In this document: positions 1 to 6,563 of the stretch, piece by piece
Numbering within the stretch: position 1 is the stretch's first letter
Layout of the letters: each line of letters starts with the position of its first letter
Origin: Candidatus Sulfotelmatobacter sp.
GTDB lineage: Bacteria > Acidobacteriota > Terriglobia > Terriglobales > Acidobacteriaceae
DNA: 6,657 nucleotides
Assembly (NCBI GenBank): GCA_030044775.1
Contig: JASICF010000025.1
Span: 1 to 6,657 of the forward strand
Direction: 5' to 3'
The notes under the pieces: generated by a model
Databases searched by the model: none
The model's input: the letters and a program-made list of their open reading frames with translations, nothing else
Told to the model about the DNA's origin: nothing
Made by a program: the position numbers and the translations under genes

Positions 1-551
1 AATTTCTTGCCCTGCTCCCGCTGGTGGCGATTCAAAGTCCTAATTCCAATTTGAATCAGCCGTTTTGCCAGGTGTTCTTCCATGATTCGCGCAAACGGAC
101 AGGCATGGGATACGCGGCTACCCTCGAATTCGTCGTACAAATCCGAATGTGCATCGAAGTGAAGAATCGTCAGGTCGCGATAGTGCGGACCGAAAGCTCT
201 AAGAATTGGATAGGTAATCGAATGGTCTCCGCCCAGCACGACCAGCCGCCCGCCTGCTCGGAGCGCTTCCGCGATAACACGCTCGATCTCTGCAAAGTCT
301 TCGAGTACCTTTTCCCGTGTATTGCTCAATCGCAAATCGCCCGCATCAGTTAAAGAATTCGCCGCGCCAACATCCACGCCTGACTCCGACCACCCATTCG
401 AAGCCTCGCAGCGAAAAGCTTCTCGAATTTTGACGGGCGCGTCGGCCGCCCCTCGCAAATAAGATGAGTTCACATCGAGCGGTATACCCAGAAGAGTCGC
501 CATCCCCCGCCGATGCTTCGTGAGCCTTGCTCTTAGCTTTTTCCTGGCCAT
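1..551 (-). CDS. Ureohydrolase family protein (agmatinase/arginase-like), 3' end outside window
   Basis: The family comprises Mn-dependent cytosolic enzymes that hydrolyse guanidino compounds such as agmatine or arginine, releasing urea. Reading leftward, the frame is open from 551 to the window edge (183 codons seen). It carries LLGIPLDVNSSYLRGAADAP (20-39), the typical family N-terminus. GGDHS follows at 107-111 (metal ligand His110), and FDAHSDLYDEFEG at 132-144 (ligands Asp133, His135, Asp137). A SHACPFARIMEE stretch sits at 148-159. The second metal-binding block (SxDxDxxDP in the family) would lie beyond base 1, so substrate cannot be decided; agmatinase is the likeliest label. ATG 551 is chosen because GAGG lies 5 bases upstream. 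ATG 503 (residue 17) fits the family's usual start but has no spaced ribosome binding site. The gene is divergent from sucA. The family assignment is firm; the exact enzyme is not. Confidence 0.88.
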   Translation of the reverse strand, partial: MARKKLRARLTKHRRGMATLLGIPLDVNSSYLRGAADAPVKIREAFRCEASNGWSESGVDVGAANSLTDAGDLRLSNTREKVLEDFAEIERVIAEALRAGGRLVVLGGDHSITYPILRAFGPHYRDLTILHFDAHSDLYDEFEGSRVSHACPFARIMEEHLAKRLIQIGIRTLNRHQREQGKK

Positions 552-663
552 CCAAACCTCGCGTCCCCGGTATCCCGCTGAAACGCCGCACTTCGCGTGA
601 GTTCTGCGCCGCAGAATCTACCAGTAACTGTCCCGCATCCTTTATTCTAGTGACTGCGCAATT
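552..663. promoter_or_regulatory. Divergent intergenic region between ureohydrolase gene and sucA
   Basis: This 112-bp gap must hold the 5' ends of both divergent genes. A T/A-rich patch at 641-650 contains TATTCT (643-648) on the plus strand and TAGAAT (649-644) on the minus strand. Both resemble a -10 box, but I see no convincing -35 partner for either. If TATTCT were used, the sucA leader would be only about 8 bases. That would fit the absence of a ribosome binding site before ATG 664. This is inference only. Confidence 0.25.
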
Positions 664-3183
664 ATGCCCATCGTGAAATCAGAAGTGTCGCACAGCCCGG
701 TGATAGAACCGTCTTCGAACGGAGCGAATAACCCCGAGCGCGAACGCGCTTTCAGCGCGTTCCGCCAATGGGGATACCTTGAGGGCGATCTCGACCCGCT
801 CGGTTTTCTGCGTCCGCGCCCCACTCCCGAACTGCAGATCGATAACCAATACGCCCGCGAAGCCCGCGCCATTTATTCCAGCACCATCGGCGTCGAAATC
901 AACCACATCTACGCCCCCGAGCGCCGCCGCTGGATCTACGAGCGTATGGAATCGCCTTCGCAGGGTTTCGAGGTTACTGAAAAAGATCACCAGCGCATTC
1001 TCGACCTGCTCATTCGTGCCGATGTTTTTGAACAGGTGATGCAGCAGCGTTACCTCGGCAGCAAACGCTTCTCGCTCGAAGGCGTCACCGCTCTGATTCC
1101 TTTAGTTGACGAAGTTCTCGACACCGGCGCGCGATTGGGCGCGGTCGAGCTGGTCATGGGCATGAGCCATCGCGGCCGTCTCAACGTGATCGCGCATGTT
1201 GCCAGGCGCCCGACCGAAGAAATCTTTGCCGGCTTCGAAGACGTCGATCCGCGCAGCGTTCTTGGCTCCGGTGACGTGAAATACCACATGGGCGCCACCG
1301 GAGAATACGTCACGCGCAGCGGCGGCAAAGTACACATTCATCTTGTTTCGAATCCAAGCCATCTCGAGGCAGTCGACCCCGTGACTGTCGGCCGCACGCG
1401 TGCCAAGCAAGACCGCGCCGGCGAAGGCGGCCGCGAAAAATATCTTCCGCTTCTGGTTCACGGCGACGCTGCATTCGCCGGACAAGGCATCCTCGCCGAA
1501 ACCATGAACTACGCCGACCTTCCCAGCTACACCGTCGGCGGCACCATTCACATCGTCGTCAACAATCTCCTCGGATTCACCACAAGCTACACCGAAGAAC
1601 ACTCCACGCGCTTCGCGGCTTGCATTGCCCGCCGCCAGTCGATCCCGATCTTCCACGTCAACGGAGAAGATGTCGACGCCGTCGTTCGCGCCGCTCGCCT
1701 CGCCACCGAATATCGATATCGATTCGGCACCGATGTTGTCATTGATCTCATCGGCTATCGCCGCCATGGCCACAGCGAAGTCGATGATCCGACCGTCACC
1801 CAGCCGCTCCTCTATAAGAAAATCAAAGACCATCCGCCGCTGTGGGAAATCTACGCCGATGATATCGGCGCAACCGACGCTGCTGCGCACGCGACGGCGG
1901 TTAAAGCTGAATTCGAATCGGCGCAGAAGCAGGCCGGTAAACTCACCAAAAAGCCAACGCTTCGCGACCTGCCCAAATACTGGGATCAATACTACGGTGG
2001 TCTTTACAAGCCGGAATTCGAAGTCGAAACGGGTTTGCAAGAAGAAGAGCTGGCCGCCTTATCGGCGAAGCTGACGACTTATCCCGAGGGCTTTCACATC
2101 CATCCGAAAGTAAAAAAGCTTCTCGAGCAACGCGCCGAGATGGGCGAGGGCAAGCGCCCGGTCGATTACGGCATGGCCGAAGCGCTCGCATTTGCCAGCC
2201 TCGTGAAATCCGGCATTCCAGTTCGCCTGTCGGGACAAGATTCCCGCCGTGGCACCTTCAACCAGCGCCACTCTGTTCTGATCGACATCGAAAACGAGGA
2301 CGAATATGTCCCGCTAGAAAACATCGTCGCCGGCCAGGCGAATTGCGGAATCCACAATTCCACTCTTTCCGAACCCGGCGTGCTCGGCTACGAATACGGG
2401 TACAGCCGCGATTACCCCGAAGCTCTCGTCTTGTGGGAGGCGCAGTTCGGCGACTTTGTCAACGTCGGGCAGGCCATCATCGATCAATTCATTTCCGCTG
2501 GCGAAGCCAAGTGGAACCTGCTCTCCGGTCTCGTTCTGCTTCTGCCGCACGGTTACGAAGGCCAGGGTCCCGAGCATTCGAGCGCGCGTATCGAACGTTT
2601 CATTCAACTCGCCGCCAAGCACAACATTCAAATCACGCAGCCCTCGAACGCCGCGCAATACTTTCATCTCTTGCGCCGTCAGGCGCTTCGCCATTGGCGC
2701 AAGCCGCTAATCGTTTTTACGCCGAAAAGCATGCTGCGCCATCCCGATGCCGCGTCGCCCGTCGAAGATTTCGCTCGCAAGAATTTTGCCAACGTTCTTC
2801 CTGACACGGAAATCGGCCAGGCCAGTCGCATTCTCGTCTGCACCGGAAAGATCGGCCACGAGCTTCAGGCTGAGCGCAAAAAGAGGAAGGATAGTTCGAC
2901 GGCGATTGTCTTAGTCGAGCAGCTTTATCCTTTTCCGGAGAAAGAGCTCACCGACGAATTCGCCCGGCACGGCAGCGAAGGCGATATTGTCTGGGTGCAG
3001 GAAGAGCCCGCCAATATGGGAGCGCTCTTTAACATGCTGCCGCGCCTTGAGCGCATCGCCGGCAAGCGACACGTAATGTCAGTCAAGCGCAGCTCCAGCC
3101 CCAGTCCGGCCAGTGGCAGCGCCAAAGCACACGAAGTGGAACAGAAGACGCTGTTAACCCTGGCGTTCACGACCAAAGGATAA
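664..3183 (+). CDS. sucA: 2-oxoglutarate dehydrogenase E1 component
   Basis: E1o subunit of the TCA-cycle 2-oxoglutarate dehydrogenase complex. It decarboxylates 2-oxoglutarate with thiamine diphosphate (ThDP) and passes the succinyl group to the lipoyl arm of E2. The 839-aa product shows the family motifs in order. These are SHRGRL (168-173), HMGATGEY (208-215) and NPSHLEAVDP (230-239). The ThDP/Mg motif runs from GDAAF (267-271) to NN (300-301). FHVNGED (330-336) and YRRHGH (365-370) follow. The transketolase-like pyrimidine domain carries RRGTF (528-532), EAQFGDF (592-598), PHGYEGQGPEHSSAR (628-642) and TPKSMLRH (686-693). The C-terminal domain has QEEPANMG (779-786). It is shorter than E. 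coli SucA (about 933 aa). The deficit is largely N-terminal: the first recognisable block is FRQWGYLEGDLDPLG, without the usual leading E2-binding segment. No Shine-Dalgarno sequence precedes ATG 664, and the next Met is residue 95, so the start is the best available but unproven. No sucB follows. Confidence 0.96.
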   Translation: MPIVKSEVSHSPVIEPSSNGANNPERERAFSAFRQWGYLEGDLDPLGFLRPRPTPELQIDNQYAREARAIYSSTIGVEINHIYAPERRRWIYERMESPSQGFEVTEKDHQRILDLLIRADVFEQVMQQRYLGSKRFSLEGVTALIPLVDEVLDTGARLGAVELVMGMSHRGRLNVIAHVARRPTEEIFAGFEDVDPRSVLGSGDVKYHMGATGEYVTRSGGKVHIHLVSNPSHLEAVDPVTVGRTRAKQDRAGEGGREKYLPLLVHGDAAFAGQGILAETMNYADLPSYTVGGTIHIVVNNLLGFTTSYTEEHSTRFAACIARRQSIPIFHVNGEDVDAVVRAARLATEYRYRFGTDVVIDLIGYRRHGHSEVDDPTVTQPLLYKKIKDHPPLWEIYADDIGATDAAAHATAVKAEFESAQKQAGKLTKKPTLRDLPKYWDQYYGGLYKPEFEVETGLQEEELAALSAKLTTYPEGFHIHPKVKKLLEQRAEMGEGKRPVDYGMAEALAFASLVKSGIPVRLSGQDSRRGTFNQRHSVLIDIENEDEYVPLENIVAGQANCGIHNSTLSEPGVLGYEYGYSRDYPEALVLWEAQFGDFVNVGQAIIDQFISAGEAKWNLLSGLVLLLPHGYEGQGPEHSSARIERFIQLAAKHNIQITQPSNAAQYFHLLRRQALRHWRKPLIVFTPKSMLRHPDAASPVEDFARKNFANVLPDTEIGQASRILVCTGKIGHELQAERKKRKDSSTAIVLVEQLYPFPEKELTDEFARHGSEGDIVWVQEEPANMGALFNMLPRLERIAGKRHVMSVKRSSSPSPASGSAKAHEVEQKTLLTLAFTTKG

Positions 3184-3430
3184 CGATGCTCGCAGCCTCT
3201 TGTTTCGTCCTGAGGTGGTACGCCGCTCCGTTTCTATGTTGAGTTTTCCGTGAAGAAGCTCAATGACTTCAGCCCCGGCACCCTAGCCGCCCACGAATGC
3301 GGTAGTGTAAGATCACACATGAAACGCGTCGCGCCGCCTCGGTCGAAGACAGGTTTGATTGCTCCATAATTATAGCCAGCGTGACCTGCAAATTTGAGCG
3401 CAGGCCGGGCGACGGTTGATCAACAGAGTC
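3184..3430. other. Intergenic region between sucA and tRNA-Ser, no gene seen
   Basis: No credible protein gene is visible; the longest starts give only very short peptides. An AT-rich patch at 3361-3376 could be part of the tRNA promoter, but no good paired -35/-10 boxes are evident. A small hairpin (CCTGC 3385-3389 with GCAGG 3400-3404, 10-base loop) lies between that patch and the tRNA. It lacks a T-run, so it is not called a terminator. Confidence 0.4.
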
Positions 3431-3524
<94 letters not shown>

Positions 3525-3547
3525 GTGTTTCAGATACTTACAGAGCA

Positions 3548-3571
3548 CACCTGCCGTTTCACCTGCCGTTC
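3548..3571. repeat. Two-copy 12-bp tandem repeat across the integrase stop codon
   Basis: CACCTGCCGTTT (3548-3559) is followed directly by CACCTGCCGTTC (3560-3571), 11 of 12 identical. The integrase stop (TGA on the minus strand, 3561-3559) lies on the junction between the copies. It may be replication slippage or a paired recombinase-binding site beside attL; the sequence does not decide. Confidence 0.6.
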
Positions 3572-4665
3572 AACGCTAACGCGGTGACTTTCTCACTCGC
3601 GGCAGCCATGTCAGCGGTAGTCGCAGTCCCGTAGACGTTCATGGTGGTTCTGATGTCCGCATGACGCATGAGCTTTTGCTGTACGCCTATCGGAGTACCG
3701 ACGGCATCCAACCATGATCGGTGGGTGTGTCGGAACGTATGGGAACTGATGTGAGGAATGCCAGCTTTAACCGCAGCTTTTCGAAGTGCCTGCCACACTC
3801 CAGCGTAGGAAATTGGCAAACGTCCGATTTTTACAGAGCTTGCAAACATCCAGTCGTCGCCAGCGCTGAACTCAGTTGTCTGCCTCCACGTCTTGAGGAC
3901 CTTCAGCATCGCGTTATCGATGTGCATTGAACGTCGTGATTCCGGCGTCTTCACGTCATCGACTACCTGATGCACGATGCCGCGTTCGACATTGAGCCTG
4001 CCGTTCAACCAATCAACGTCCGACCACCGCAGGGCTAGACACTCGCTGATACGCAGACCAAAGCACACACAGACGAGCGCGATAGTGTGGAATGCCCCCT
4101 TCAGCTGCTGCACAAGCTGGTGGAACTCGTCCACAGTGAGGCTACGCGGTTGACGTACGCGTTTGGATGCCCCTTTGATAGTGACCAATTCCATCGGATT
4201 TCGCTGTATTGGGACATCACAGCGCCACATTGCGAAGTCCCACAGGGCTCGGACAAGGCCACGGATGTGAACCTTGCTCTTAGGAGCGAGGTTCAAGGAT
4301 TGCAACCACAGGTCAACGGGACGGGCGTGTAGCTCTTGCAGAGTACAGCTGCCCCACGTCGGAACGATATAATGATTCAGCCACGTGTTATAGCCTTGTC
4401 GCGTCATCGCTCGCTTGGGCATCTTTTCTGCTCGGTATTGTTCAACTAGCCGAGTCACGGTTGGCGTTGTGTTGCTGATGGTGATTTGGTTTTCAATCGC
4501 ATCTCGCAACGGCTTGGCGGCCCGCCATGCGGATGCTTTTGTAGGGAATTGATTCGTGGTACCGATCTTCCTGGAGCGGCGCTTGCCTTTTTCCCAGAAG
4601 AAAAAGTTCCACGTCTTGATGCGTTTGTCGAGTACCACACTGCCACTTCTACTTCGTTGTCTCAC
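3559..4665 (-). CDS. int: Tyrosine recombinase/integrase
   Basis: Site-specific recombinase expected to integrate and, with the adjacent excisionase, excise the element. The 368-aa product has three parts. The first is an N-terminal arm-type DNA-binding region (about 1-65, with WNFFFWEKGKRRSRKIG). The second is a SAM-like core-binding domain (about 69-165). The third is the catalytic domain (about 170-355). The full catalytic set is visible: Arg205 (FGLRISE), Lys239 (VKTPES), His309 and Arg312 (SHTFRHTH), His335 (LMRHADI) and nucleophile Tyr345 (NVYG). The chosen start is GTG 4665, five bases after GGAGG and overlapping the xis stop as GTGA. The longest frame would begin at 4740 inside xis, adding 25 residues read from another gene's frame. 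The 3' end lies 34 bp from tRNA-Ser. All key residues are intact, so it is likely active. Confidence 0.95.
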   Translation of the reverse strand: MRQRSRSGSVVLDKRIKTWNFFFWEKGKRRSRKIGTTNQFPTKASAWRAAKPLRDAIENQITISNTTPTVTRLVEQYRAEKMPKRAMTRQGYNTWLNHYIVPTWGSCTLQELHARPVDLWLQSLNLAPKSKVHIRGLVRALWDFAMWRCDVPIQRNPMELVTIKGASKRVRQPRSLTVDEFHQLVQQLKGAFHTIALVCVCFGLRISECLALRWSDVDWLNGRLNVERGIVHQVVDDVKTPESRRSMHIDNAMLKVLKTWRQTTEFSAGDDWMFASSVKIGRLPISYAGVWQALRKAAVKAGIPHISSHTFRHTHRSWLDAVGTPIGVQQKLMRHADIRTTMNVYGTATTADMAAASEKVTALALNGR

Positions 4666-4907
4666 TGAATCCTCCGTTTCGTGAGAGCAACAGACGGCGT
4701 AAATAGTGTAGCGTCTAAGTCCTCCACGCGAAAGCGCCACGTGATGCGCGCTGTGCCAGACAGAACATAACCCTTAATTCGTCCTTGTCGGGCCCACAGG
4801 AGAAGCGTGCGGTGTTCGATTTTTAGGTAGCGCGCGGCTTCCGGGGCCGTGAGCCATTCAGTTTGTGGAAGAGAGCCCAAACTCCAAGTCCTTATTCTGG
4901 CATTCAA
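4662..4907 (-). CDS. Excisionase-type helix-turn-helix DNA-binding protein
   Basis: Small MerR-like/HTH_17 protein of the kind that acts as a recombination directionality factor, bending att DNA so that integrase excises rather than inserts. The 81-aa frame has the typical pattern WLTAPEAARYLKIEHRTLLL (18-37), then WARQGRIKG (38-46), an SGTARITWRF wing (50-59) and VEDLDATL (61-68). There is no Met start. TTG 4907 gives the longest form but lacks a ribosome binding site. TTG 4880 (72 aa) has AAGGA about 8 bases upstream and keeps the whole domain, so it may be the true start. The stop TGA overlaps the int start, implying coupled translation. It could instead regulate int transcription. Confidence 0.85.
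   Translation of the reverse strand: MNARIRTWSLGSLPQTEWLTAPEAARYLKIEHRTLLLWARQGRIKGYVLSGTARITWRFRVEDLDATLFTPSVALTKRRIQ
4664..4675 (-). promoter_or_regulatory. Ribosome binding site deciding the int start (GGAGG ... GTGA overlap)
   Basis: On the minus strand GGAGG (4675-4671) lies five bases before GTG (4665-4663). The last two bases of that GTG and the following A form the xis TGA stop (4664-4662). This one-frame-shifted overlap is the standard sign of translational coupling and supports the shorter integrase over the longer frame. Confidence 0.8.
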
Positions 4908-5094
4908 TATTTGGGAAGGGAGGGCAAAAGCGATGACCGACTTTCGGTCTCAGATGTTCACCTGGGGAACCAACATCCGAATGTCTCGGCCTCTTCTCCC
5001 TGCCAATTCAATTGTCTAGGAGGCCACAAGTAGTTTCGTGGCGTGGTTCGAGATGAGAAATCGGGGGTGAAATGGTGTGGTTTGTGGCGAACGG
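4908..5094. promoter_or_regulatory. Control region upstream of xis-int with three inverted repeats
   Basis: This 187-bp non-coding stretch lies between the orphan gene and xis. It contains a perfect hairpin GACCGA-CTT-TCGGTC (4935-4949). It also has GATGTT (4953-4958) with AACATC (4972-4977), and GGCCTC (4988-4993) with GAGGCC (5020-5025). A palindrome CAATT-C-AATTG (5004-5014) lies inside the last pair. Read leftward, the first hairpin is followed within a few bases by CTTTTG, so it could be a weak terminator for the orphan gene. The others could bind excisionase or a repressor. No clear promoter boxes stand out. Confidence 0.4.
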
Positions 5095-6192
5095 CTAAAA
5101 GCGCGGCTTTCGCCCGTCCGGAGTTTTGTAGCGCTGGTGCCCGCGAAAGGCCTTGCGCCAGTCGCGCACAGTGCTCCAGCTGGGCTTCTTGCTCAGATGA
5201 GGGGCATACTTGTACAGGGTCGCAATTTGACGAAAGATGAATTCATCTCCGTCATCCCATTCGCGAACGTCCATGAATGTCGCTTTGGCGCTAGGAGTAT
5301 CAATCCTGTCTACCCACTCCCACAACACCGCAAACTCCTGAGTCGTAGAATTTCTTATTTGGGAAGCGGTCAGCCCGTCATTCCGATAAAGGCTCCTCAC
5401 TCTCTTAAGGTGGCGATAAATATCGGCGACTGTCCTGCCTTCACGAACCCCCTTAGAAATATTGGAAGCTACTAGAGCGCCTTTGATCAGGCCGCCCATC
5501 GTCAGTGAGGCAATTTCGGTAGTGGGCGTATCAAGAATTGCCGGAGGCAGAGCAAGCTGTGTTTCCCTCCTCGAAGGCCGTGACCTAGCGCGTGACTCAA
5601 GTTCCAATGCTTCAATTTCTATTTTTTCAGCCCAATCCCGGGCTAGCTGGTCTGCGGAACGATTGAAGGACTCGATTTGTAGCGTCGCTCTGCTATAGAC
5701 GCCACCGGTTCCGATTGCCCACCTTCGTGCTTCCTGAGCCACCGAAGTTTTTCTTATAGCAATGAGCCGGCGAAGAACATGACTGTAAATAGTTTTGACC
5801 AAGTCTGCAGACTTTTCACCACTTTGAAGTTGCCAGACCTCAGAGTAGATGGAGTAATACTGAGCCGCCAACTTGTCGATCTTGCGCAGGTTCATGGCAA
5901 GGATCTCGCGGAGGATGCTGCCGAAATTTAAGTTCCCTCGATTGTTAAAGCGAATTTGTCTCGCCTCAATCGCGATTTCGCTCTGCAGCTTCCGATGCGC
6001 CCGACTGGTTCTCAGTTTGACCAAGCGGTTATGCTCCGGGTTGAGCTGCCGCCAAACGCCAATGACCTGCGTTTCGGCGAAGGTGGATTTGTTCGGAGAG
6101 GCCCTGTCGAGCAATGTTTTCACCCTCAAATAAAGCTCATCAGCTTTGCGCGTGATACCTTGAGGCTTCTTAAAGCCGAGCGCGCTCACCAC
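5095..6192 (-). CDS. Hypothetical protein, unknown function, probable element cargo
   Basis: The 365-aa product is not recognised. It contains no cysteine, no signal peptide and no evident membrane segment. It is rich in Arg/Lys and looks largely helical (for example ILREILAMNLRKIDKLAAQY, 93-112). A Glu/Arg-rich stretch at 189-209 may be a linker or short coiled coil. A C-terminal block with IFRQIATLYKYA (319-330) and WSTVRDWRKAFRGH (339-352) could be a small nucleic-acid-binding domain, though that is a guess. Codon third positions favour this strand and frame, so the gene is real. The start is uncertain. GTG 6192 and GTG 6189 are adjacent and neither has a good ribosome binding site. The frame is open and protein-like for 20 more codons upstream (to 6252) without a start codon. 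It shares orientation with xis-int but is separated by the repeat-bearing gap. Confidence 0.75.
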   Translation of the reverse strand: MVSALGFKKPQGITRKADELYLRVKTLLDRASPNKSTFAETQVIGVWRQLNPEHNRLVKLRTSRAHRKLQSEIAIEARQIRFNNRGNLNFGSILREILAMNLRKIDKLAAQYYSIYSEVWQLQSGEKSADLVKTIYSHVLRRLIAIRKTSVAQEARRWAIGTGGVYSRATLQIESFNRSADQLARDWAEKIEIEALELESRARSRPSRRETQLALPPAILDTPTTEIASLTMGGLIKGALVASNISKGVREGRTVADIYRHLKRVRSLYRNDGLTASQIRNSTTQEFAVLWEWVDRIDTPSAKATFMDVREWDDGDEFIFRQIATLYKYAPHLSKKPSWSTVRDWRKAFRGHQRYKTPDGRKPRF

Positions 6193-6338
6193 GTTTTTCT
6201 GCTTACGAATACCGCTCCACGCATCTTTGTGCCAAGCCTCATTAGAGGCAAGTCACGATGGTAACGTCGCAAACACACACTTGCATAGAGACGGCGCTTT
6301 GTTTGGCGAGAAGGCCATGACGAACTTCGGCGGTGATC
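6193..6338 (-). pseudogene. Possible disrupted 5' part of the orphan gene
   Basis: Read leftward, the orphan gene's frame continues upstream to 6252 with plausible protein sequence (ASNEAWHKDAWSGIRKQKN). It lacks any ATG, GTG or TTG and is blocked by TGA at 6255-6253. A second frame just before it reads EQRQRAEITAEVRHGLLAKQ and onward without a start, ending at a TAA around 6245. Together they suggest, but do not prove, that one or more indels or a deletion removed the original N-terminal coding region. The alternative is simple translation from GTG 6192 with an untranslated leader. Confidence 0.3.
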
Positions 6339-6563
6339 TCAGCACGTTGACGCTGTTCGGTTTAACCGCAGAGTCCCGACCCAGCGACTACGCCGTGCTG
6401 CTCTCCCCGGCTTGCGGTTCCATAGTCGGATCAATTCAAGCCTGTTGGTTTCGTCAATCAAGGACAGGGTCTTAGGAAACCAAAACGCCGCGATGCGCCT
6501 TTCTTCCTTCGTTAGCAGAGTGATCGGAAAGCCGAGATTGTTGTAGGTGCATTGTTCTTTCAC
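6339..6563 (-). CDS. Small hypothetical protein (doubtful)
   Basis: A 74-codon frame starts at GTG 6563, with AGGA about 8 bases upstream. Residues 1-50 look like ordinary protein (GFPITLLTKEERRIAAFWFP at 11-30). The last ~24 residues are Arg-rich and resemble out-of-frame reading, so the gene may be frameshifted around 6410. No family is recognised. A plus-strand frame at 6227-6475 overlaps it and has strongly G/C-biased third positions in its middle, so the coding strand here is uncertain. Confidence 0.35.
   Translation of the reverse strand: MKEQCTYNNLGFPITLLTKEERRIAAFWFPKTLSLIDETNRLELIRLWNRKPGRAARRSRWVGTLRLNRTASTC

Noticed and set aside
24..353. Plus-strand open frame of 109 codons
   Set aside because: It is antisense to the ureohydrolase gene, whose minus-strand frame shows the metal-binding motifs GGDHS and DAHSD.
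346..591. Minus-strand open frame of 81 codons
   Set aside because: It overlaps the start of the ureohydrolase in a different frame. The family N-terminal motif lies in the other frame, and this one is Arg/Gly-rich without motifs.
1102..2040. Long (312-codon) minus-strand frame inside sucA
   Set aside because: Antisense frames stay open easily in GC-rich genes. sucA has continuous E1o motifs on the plus strand here, and the antisense translation shows no recognisable domain.
3385..3404. Hairpin upstream of tRNA-Ser as a terminator
   Set aside because: It has only a 5-bp stem with a 10-base loop and no T-run on either side.
4087..4332. Plus-strand frame inside the integrase
   Set aside because: It is antisense to the core-binding domain of a clearly recognisable tyrosine recombinase.
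5077..5475. Plus-strand frames over the 3' part of the orphan gene
   Set aside because: Codon bias and protein-like composition favour the minus strand; the plus-strand translations show no domain.
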